Assembly: GCA_037447655.1 (NCBI GenBank)
Contig: JBBHKE010000731.1
Location: 140,624 to 153,186 of the forward strand
Reading direction: 5' to 3'
DNA from: Zygnema cylindricum
Taxonomy: Eukaryota > Streptophyta > Zygnematophyceae > Zygnematales > Zygnemataceae
DNA: 12,563 nucleotides
This document shows, piece after piece, positions 6,551-12,563 of the stretch. The position numbers and the translations under genes were made by a program. The notes below the pieces were generated by a model. It was not told the DNA's origin and searched no databases. It saw only the letters and a list, made by a program, of their open reading frames with translations. Positions within the stretch are counted from its first letter, which is position 1; the number at the start of each line of letters is the position of its first letter.

Positions 6551-8865
6551 CTGAAAGGTTAAATAGAACACTAAGTGATAGTGCTAGAAGTATGTTGTCG
6601 GATAAGAAGATAGGAAAAAGGTTTTGGGCAGAAGCAATGAACTGTGCTAATTACCTCAAAAATAGAGTTCTTACTTCAGCTATAAAAGATCAAACACCTT
6701 ATGAGAGATGGACAGGCCGGAAACCAGACTTATCTCATTTAAAGGTTTTCGGCAGTCAAGTATTCAGTCTAGATACTGATCGGTCCAATTGGAAGCTAGA
6801 TCCTAAAGGAAAACCGGGATACTTATTAGGATATGATGAGGATGTTAAAGGATATAGAGTTTATGATCTAAAAAGAGAAGATATAATCTTGGTAAAGCAT
6901 CTAGTAGTTATGGATGAAGGAAAGTCTGTGGATCCCTTCAAATATACAAAGTCAGTAAAAATCAGATTTGAGTCAGAAAATACTGATGACTTTGAGCTTC
7001 CTAACTATCCAGGTTTTAGAGACGATGACATTCTTGCAAGAACAAATCAGACCGAAAAGGACTCGGCTGTGGAAACTCCAGTGACAACTCTACTCGAAGC
7101 GGAAGACGTGGTGGAAATTGATTCGGAATCAAGGGATAGGGGAGAAGCCGAGTTTGCTCGAAAGAATCCACGAGAACCATCTATTCCGGCCTCAGATTTT
7201 GAGGGAGGGAGGAGAAATAGCAAAAGACTGCAAGAAAAACAGGTTAATAACAAGGTAACTAAACTATCTCATCAAGATGAACCTCAAACTTATCGAGAGG
7301 CGATGACTTGTCCAGAAAGAAACCGGTGGAAGACAGCCATCAATGAGGAGATGGCTTCAATCATGGCAGCCGATACTTGGGAGCTGGTGGACTGTCCACC
7401 TAACCGAAAACCAATCGGTTGTAAGTGGGTTTTCAAACTAAAACTGAACCCAGATAACACAATCGAGCGCTACAAGGCCAGATTAGTGGCAAAGGGATTT
7501 ACACAAAAGGAAGGAATTGACTACGAAGAAACCTTTGCCCCGGTGGTCAGATTTCCCTCTGTCCGCATACTTCTCAGTTTAGCAGCGGCGGAAGACATGG
7601 AAGTGCACCAGATGGACATCAAAACAGCCTTTTTGCATGGAGAATTAGAAGAGGAGATCTTCATGCGACAACCCGAAGGGTTTGTGGAAGAAGGAATGGA
7701 GAGTAAGGTATGCCGGCTGATTAAATCTCTTTATGGTTTGAAACAGGCGCCCCGACAGTGGAATAAGAAGCTTGATGAGTTTCTTACCGGTCTAGGATAT
7801 ATTCGGATCAGCTCAGATCACTCAATCTATGTTTTCGAAGATGAGGAAGGTTTTATATTTATTGCAATTTATGTTGATGATTTGCTTGTTTTAAGTAAAT
7901 CAATGGAAAAAATTAATAAACTGAAAACCGATCTTAAGGGGAGATTTGAAATGAAGGATATGGGGGAAGCAAAATATATTTTGGGAATTCAAGTAGAGAG
8001 AGACCGAAAAAGAAAAATTATAAGATTGACTCAAAAGGAAGCAATAGGGAACATGCTTGAAAAATTTCAAATGGATAAAGCTAATAGTTGTACAACTCCA
8101 ATGGAATTGAAGAAGGGAAGTGAGGGGAGTGAGGAAGAAGGAGTCATAGTCTTAGACGAGGAATTATCTCCTGAAGAACTGAAGTTCATGCAGACTATTC
8201 CTTACAGGCAAGTAGTGGGAAGTCTAATCTATTTTATGAATTGTACCCGGCCGGATATAGCTGCAGCTGTAGGAGTGCTGAGTAGAAGTCTAAATGCTCC
8301 CACTAAGAAGGATTGGGAGGCAGCTAAGAGAGTCCTTAGATACTTGGTAGGAACTAGAGATCTATGGTTGCATTTGGGTGGGGAGAATACTGACATCACT
8401 ACTTGGAGTGATGCCAGTTATGGTGATGCTCCGATGAGGAGATGTACTTCTGGATATGTATTATATGTGGGTGATGGGGCTTGCTGTTGGAGTAGCAAAC
8501 AGCAAAAGGTTATTGCTCAGTCCACCATGGAGGCTGAGTATATGGCCTCTTGCTCTGCTGTAAAAGAATTGATGTGGGTGAAGTCTTTGCTTGGTGAGCT
8601 TGGTCACCTTAAGAGTGGTGTGCAGAAAATATTTTGTGATAATCAGGCAGCAATCGCTATTTCTGCCAATCCTAAACACCATTTTAAAGCCAAACACATG
8701 GACATCAGACTCAGCTTTGTTAGAGAGAAAGTAGAAAACAAAATAATCAGTTTAGAGTACAGACCAGATAGTGAGATGGTAGCAGATATGATGACCAAAC
8801 CTGTGCCTTCCCCTAAACTAATTTTTTGCAGGGAGAAGTGTGGTCTGAAATTAAAGATTGACTAG
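6535..8865 (+). CDS. Copia integrase C-terminus, reverse transcriptase and RNase H (second part of split gag-pol)
   Basis: The homologous frame starts near 6535. The first Met is at 6592, and numbering here uses that Met. The E of QNGVAER (6553-6555) is the third integrase catalytic residue. Then come the integrase C-terminal region with the conserved KPDLSHLKVFGS segment (about 44-55), a variable acidic linker (about 130-230), and RVT_2 reverse transcriptase. The RT shows KWVFK, ARLVAKGFTQ, QMDIKTAFLHG with D342, YGLKQAPRQW and YVDD at 427-430. The RNase H that follows has D607 (SDASY), E647 (MEAEY), D683 (CDNQAA) and D704 (HMDIR). It stops at 8863-8865, 13 bp before the LTR. No stops or frame breaks occur within it and all RT and RNase H catalytic residues are present, so it decayed little. 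As a separate frame it lacks a proper start; it was made as part of the polyprotein. Confidence 0.9.
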   Translation, partial: EQNGVAERLNRTLSDSARSMLSDKKIGKRFWAEAMNCANYLKNRVLTSAIKDQTPYERWTGRKPDLSHLKVFGSQVFSLDTDRSNWKLDPKGKPGYLLGYDEDVKGYRVYDLKREDIILVKHLVVMDEGKSVDPFKYTKSVKIRFESENTDDFELPNYPGFRDDDILARTNQTEKDSAVETPVTTLLEAEDVVEIDSESRDRGEAEFARKNPREPSIPASDFEGGRRNSKRLQEKQVNNKVTKLSHQDEPQTYREAMTCPERNRWKTAINEEMASIMAADTWELVDCPPNRKPIGCKWVFKLKLNPDNTIERYKARLVAKGFTQKEGIDYEETFAPVVRFPSVRILLSLAAAEDMEVHQMDIKTAFLHGELEEEIFMRQPEGFVEEGMESKVCRLIKSLYGLKQAPRQWNKKLDEFLTGLGYIRISSDHSIYVFEDEEGFIFIAIYVDDLLVLSKSMEKINKLKTDLKGRFEMKDMGEAKYILGIQVERDRKRKIIRLTQKEAIGNMLEKFQMDKANSCTTPMELKKGSEGSEEEGVIVLDEELSPEELKFMQTIPYRQVVGSLIYFMNCTRPDIAAAVGVLSRSLNAPTKKDWEAAKRVLRYLVGTRDLWLHLGGENTDITTWSDASYGDAPMRRCTSGYVLYVGDGACCWSSKQQKVIAQSTMEAEYMASCSAVKELMWVKSLLGELGHLKSGVQKIFCDNQAAIAISANPKHHFKAKHMDIRLSFVREKVENKIISLEYRPDSEMVADMMTKPVPSPKLIFCREKCGLKLKID

Positions 8866-8878
8866 AAAATAAGGGGAG
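8866..8878 (+). other. Polypurine tract
   Basis: AAAATAAGGGGAG lies between the pol stop codon and the first base of the right LTR. It is purine-only apart from one T. This is the RNase H-resistant primer for plus-strand DNA synthesis in LTR retroelements. Confidence 0.92.
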
Positions 8879-9927
8879 TGTAGAAACTAATGGTTTTATT
8901 AGTATTTTCTAGGTCTGAAAAGAAATATAGAAGTCGAGGCAGTCTATCTCTAACTTCTCTCTCCAACTCTCAAACTTGTCGCAGTCACTGAGAAATTGGA
9001 GAGGAAGCTAGAGCCATGGCTACCTTGGCTATCCTGAGGTTTACGGGAATTTTATATTAGGGTTTATATATTTAATTAAAATGTATGTGCCAGCGGCAGG
9101 ATTTGATCCTTGTACCTGCCGGCCGGCAGACACGAAGTAGCCGGTAGCCTTAGCCGTTTCATCTAGCGGTAGTGTTACCTAGAATATAGTTTGATAATTA
9201 TTTACATATATATACAAGCGATAAACCATTTAACTGAAATTAATTACGGGATACATAGATCCTGTAATATATAATGTACGACTTACGGTACGGACAAAAA
9301 TCAGTAACGCGCATTTGTTTCGTAAATGAAACAAATACCGCGCATGTATTTATTACGGCTACGATTAAAGCCGAATTTAATCGGACGGCCGGGATTAGCG
9401 CCGAGATCGCGGAGGAAAATTTCGACGGTTTGTGGCCATCGCCACATCGGAAGACGCGTGGCAAAATTCCGTTGGATTGTGGAAACTCCGGAGATTATGG
9501 CACCGAATCCGGATTTGACATGTGTCGACATTTTGGCCATGTCGTACAATGTCCGTACATAAAGTACACCGGCAGCTGTACTTTTGCGTACGGAACTCAA
9601 TTCTGATTGGTTCCGTACATCAGTAGATAGAGTCTGTGAGAGAGATAGGACTTAGAAAAATTAGAAGATAGGACCCCCTCTCCTAGAGAGCTTCTGTACA
9701 AAAGGTCAACTTTGACCCTCCATAACTTACTGCTCAGGGGAGCAAATTCAGAGATTCTTTTTGCTATCGACTCAGGGGAGACTTGTCTTCACAGGGGTGA
9801 AGTTGGTCAGAGTTTTTGTCTGCCAGGGTGGCAGTTATTTTTGCTTAAACACAAAGGGGTCAGGATTATCCTAGAGGTTTCTTGGAAGCTGTCCACTCTG
9901 AGGACTTATGGAGGTCTCAGAGTTTCA
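8879..9927 (+). repeat. 3' LTR of the copia element (1,049 bp)
   Basis: Same ends and length as 3479-4527, with 26 substitutions and no gaps. 16 of the 26 fall in the part matching 3733-3907. It carries the same antisense A/B boxes (9148-9160, 9099-9109), dyads (9313-9336, 9588-9618) and W-box palindrome (9704-9717). In the sense direction it would supply RNA 3' end formation, but no clear AATAAA was found. Confidence 0.97.
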
Positions 9928-9932
9928 CGGCT
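9928..9932. repeat. Right target-site duplication (CGGCT) of the copia element
   Basis: Exact match to 3474-3478, directly after the LTR end CA. Confidence 0.97.
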
Positions 9933-10222
9933 CCCCACACAAACGTCTCCCTCTCTCAAATTAAATCCGTCAATGGTGCGGCGATCATACTGAAGTTCCT
10001 GATAAACTTCCTGTAATAACCTTCACCGTAATCTTGTTCAGACTACGATACTGAACACACATCCTCAATGTTCCGTCCTTCTTTTTGACGAAGAGAATTA
10101 GTGCTCCGTACAGTGATTTGCTGGGCTGAATATGTATTTTTTCCAGAAGCTCCTTGATCTGTTTTTTTGGCTCCTCTTGCTCAAAGAAGCTATGCGTATA
10201 AATTCATGTGACACGAGGATTA

Positions 10223-10227
10223 CATCC
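10223..10227. repeat. Presumed left target-site sequence (CATCC) of the second copia copy
   Basis: These are the five bases just before the TG that opens the third LTR. The matching right copy would lie beyond the window, so this is inferred from the family's 5-bp rule. Confidence 0.4.
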
Positions 10228-11296
10228 TGTAGAAATTAATGGTCATTTTTTAAAGTATTTTCTAGGTCTAAATAGAAATATAGAAAGAAGCCGAGGCTAT
10301 CTACCTCTAACTTCTCTCTTGAACTCTCAAACTTGTCGCAGTCATTGAGAAATTGGAGAGGAAGCTAGGGCCATGGCTACCTAGGCTATCCAGAGGTTTA
10401 CAAGATATAAATATTAGTTTATTTACCATTAGGGGTTTATTTACTAAAAGAATATGTGATGCCTCCAGGATTTGATCCTTGTTCCTGCCGGACGGTAAAC
10501 TATCGGTAGCCGGTAGCCTTATCCGTTAAGTCTACACCTAATGTTATGTACTATAGGGTTTGATAATTAATTAAACATTTACACGTAGGATTATTCATTT
10601 AACTGAAAGTGTTTACGTGAGACATAGATCCATTAATGTTAAAGTACGGATTACAGTACGCATAAGAAACGAATACCGCGCATTTATTTCTTTAGCGAAA
10701 CGAATACCGCGTATGTATTTATTACGGCTACGATGAAATGTGAATTTAATCGGACGGCCGAATTAAACGCCAATATCGCGGAAGAGGATTTCGGCGGTTT
10801 GTGGTCATCGCCACATCGGATGACACGTGGAGGAATGACATTGGATCGCGGCATCTCCTACGATTAAGGGAGCGAATACGGATAAACCACGTGACAACAT
10901 TTAGGCCATGTCGTACAATTTTTGTACAAAAAATACATCGGTAGCTCTACTTTTGTGTACGGAAGTGGAATCTGATTGGCTCCGTACATCAGTAGATAGA
11001 GTCTGTGAGAGAGATAGGACTTAGAAAAATTAGGAGATAGGACCCTCTCTCCCAGAGAGCTTCTCTACAAAAGGTCAACTTTGACCCTCAATAACTTACT
11101 CCTCAGGGGAGAAAATTCAGAGATTCTTTTTGCTATCGACTCAGGGGAGTCTTGCCTTCACAAGGGTGAAGTTGGTCAGAGTTTTTGTCTGCCAGGGTGG
11201 CAGGTGTTCTTGCTGAAACACAAAGGGGTCACGGTTATCCTAGAGGCCTTTTGGAAGCTGTCCACTCTGAGGACTTATGGAGGTCTCAGAGTTTCA
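10228..11296 (+). repeat. 5' LTR of the second copia copy (1,069 bp)
   Basis: Begins TGTAGAAATTAATGG and ends CTCAGAGTTTCA. Its last 300 bp are close to the other LTRs. The middle (about 10430-10700) has indels and many substitutions, so it is clearly more diverged than the other two are from each other. The W-box palindrome (11073-11086) and the antisense A/B boxes (10517-10529, 10468-10478) are kept. The 9-bp dyads are degraded. Confidence 0.95.
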
Positions 11297-12563
11297 TGTT
11301 ATGGGACCACCCTCTAGGGAACCAATCTTTAATGGAAATGGCTACATATACTATGAAAGTATGATGTTATGAGCTCTCGTACACTCTTGATGGAGCTAGA
11401 GAGTGCGGGAAAATATTTTAGTGAAAAAGAAAAGGTTAACTGTTTACTGATGAAGTTACCCAATGAGTTCGAGAACATAGTCAACCGTGTGCAAGACTTG
11501 CCGGACTCAAGGTGGATATGGAACTCAGTGGTAGGGATGATTCTCGTTTGGGAGAATACGATTGAGATCCGATGGGGAGGAAAGAGTGGCCAAGCCTTGG
11601 CAACTTCGACCGATTGGAGGAACAAGGATTCTCGGAAACCGGTTTCAAACTATGGGGGAAGGGAGAAGAAAAATCAGGCCGACAAGTTCGGATCAAGGGC
11701 TCCCAAAGGTTTATGTCATTTTTGTAAGAAACCGAGCACTATATGGCAGTGTGCACTAAGCTAACCGAGCTTCGGTTAAAGGAGGGGCAGACCGGTGGTT
11801 CCCCGAGAGGAAAGAAAAATGCCATTTGTGACACAGGTACATGAGGTGGAATCCGAGGACGAGGATGATGAGCTCCTTTTGGATAAGGAGTTGGAGGCGA
11901 AAAACAAGGTCGAAATTCCACGAAGGCATAAATGTGCTTACGGTGGATTGAAAGGTGAAGCAAGTTGGATTATAGATTCAATTGCCACCATGCACATGTG
12001 TAAGGATAGGCACTTTTTCACTAAGATAAGAAAGATTCCCACCGTAGAGATAGAGTACGGGGATGGGAGGATAGTCACCACTACTCTTGTAGGATCGGTA
12101 GATCTCAAAGTGTTAGTAGAACGAAAGACATCCATAGTAACATTCTCCGATGTATTTTTATTCCGGAGCGAAACAATAACCTCATCTCTACATCTGTATT
12201 AGATGATAAGGGTTTTTTTACTAGCAATAGCGAAGGAGTCTTTACTGCTAGTTTTGAGGAGGATGTCTATTTCATTGTTGAGAAAGGTAGCCATGGGATG
12301 TTTAGGCTCATTTTAAGTAATGAAACGAATAAACTTTAATATGTTGGTGTCCATGATATTATGATGTGGCATAAGAGGCTTGGGCATGTGAATCTAGATA
12401 AGTTAAGTGAGATGAAAAAGATGGGAGTGGTGGAAGGGATTCAGTTCAGTGAGAGTGATAATATAAGTGATTGTAGTGGATGTGCTCAAGGTAAAGCACA
12501 CAAATTACCCTTTCCGAAAACATCCACCTATAAGGGAGAAAAAATTCTAGATCTAGTACACAC
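11276..12563 (+). pseudogene. Broken copia gag-protease-integrase fragment of the second copy
   Basis: The Gag frame opens at ATG 11276 in the LTR, as in the intact element, crosses a decayed primer site (11297-11311) and meets a stop at 11369. A deletion of about 460 bp joins GAGCTCT (11371) to TACACTCTT (11380). It removes most of the Gag N-terminal domain, with GAGCT near both edges in the intact copy. Gag resumes, but a single-base loss in the CCHC knuckle (near 11733) shifts the frame. The next frame carries the protease, where DSGAS reads DSIAT, so the catalytic loop glycine is gone. A further frame break near 12155 and a stop at 12337-12339 precede the GAG-pre-integrase WHKRLGH motif, and the window ends at the start of the integrase core. 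Clearly non-functional. Confidence 0.93.
11297..11311 (+). other. Decayed primer binding site of the second copy
   Basis: TGTTATGGGACCACC matches the intact site at 13 of 15 positions and sits directly after the LTR. This shows the half-tRNA site belongs to the family and is not a quirk of one copy. Confidence 0.8.

Larger units (their letters stand above)
3479..9927 (+). mobile_element. Full-length Ty1/copia LTR retrotransposon (6,449 bp)
   Basis: All structural marks are present: two LTRs of equal length (3479-4527 and 8879-9927) with TG..CA ends, a 5-bp target duplication, a primer binding site starting at the first base after the left LTR, gag-pol with domains in the copia order (Gag, protease, integrase, RT, RNase H), and a polypurine tract touching the right LTR. 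The element copies itself through RNA made from the LTR promoter and cDNA made in cytoplasmic particles. A hand alignment gives 26 substitutions and no indels between the LTRs (2.5%), so it inserted recently relative to its gypsy host gene. One missing base in the integrase core probably makes this copy non-autonomous. A second, degraded member of the same family starts at 10228. Confidence 0.97.
9928..10227 (-). pseudogene. Decayed Ty3/gypsy reverse transcriptase with the catalytic palm deleted
   Basis: On the minus strand from about 10200 the translation shows the gypsy RT N-terminus ([40 protein letters not shown]). At about 10020/10021 it jumps to the RT thumb motif ([20 protein letters not shown]) and then the FVWG connection. 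The part between, which in this family holds the YxDD active site and is about 150-170 residues long, is missing, and the join changes frame. The first motif also reads CVQYR where CxDYR is usual. It is the upstream half of the gene continuing at 3478; the copia element and its CGGCT duplication separate them. It is cut at 10227 by the second copia copy. Confidence 0.88.
10228..12563 (+). mobile_element. Second, older and deleted copia copy of the same family (runs off the window)
   Basis: Starts with a 1,069-bp LTR (10228-11296), followed by a decayed primer site and gag-pol sequence that aligns with 4528-6255 of the intact element. It has a deletion of about 460 bp in gag, several frame breaks and stops. 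It inserted in the same orientation, about 300 bp of gypsy sequence away from the intact element. The 3' end lies beyond 12563, so whether it kept pol and a second LTR is unknown. Confidence 0.95.

Overview
The window is eukaryotic, repeat-derived DNA. It contains no host gene, operon or RNA gene that I can recognise. Almost every base belongs to a transposable element, mostly nested LTR retrotransposons, which fits a large repeat-rich genome. A land plant is my best guess. The primer binding site of the main element pairs with the anticodon arm of the plant initiator tRNA-Met over 15 bases, and the animal version (from memory) would break after about 13. Plant-type promoter motifs (a G-box and a W-box palindrome) agree weakly. 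I cannot name a species.

Layout: (1) 69-904, minus strand: a decayed hAT-type transposase. (2) About 925-3478 and 9928-10227, minus strand: the two halves of one decayed Ty3/gypsy pol gene (RT, RNase H, integrase), broken by insertions. (3) 1837-2928: a 1,092-bp insert in that gypsy gene, flanked by a 6-bp target duplication (CTAAAT) and resembling a solo LTR with odd ends. (4) 3479-9927, plus strand: a complete Ty1/copia element of 6,449 bp with two 1,049-bp LTRs, target duplication CGGCT, primer binding site, gag-pol and polypurine tract, inserted at the RT/RNase H boundary of the gypsy gene. (5) 10228-12563 (cut by the window edge), plus strand: an older, deleted copy of the same copia family, inserted in the N-terminal RT region of the same gypsy gene.

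The copia element reads in the order Gag, protease, integrase, RT, RNase H. This was one polyprotein, now split into 4508-6550 and about 6535-8865 by what looks like one missing base in the integrase core. Nearly all catalytic residues are intact and the LTRs differ at only 26 of 1,049 positions, so the element is young but probably not autonomous as sequenced. The most interesting points are the internal (half-tRNA) primer binding site, the overlap of the Gag reading frame with the LTR and that site, the clustered LTR differences, an antisense tRNA-like A/B-box signature in the LTR, and the unidentified 1,092-bp insert. I found no undescribed multi-gene system.
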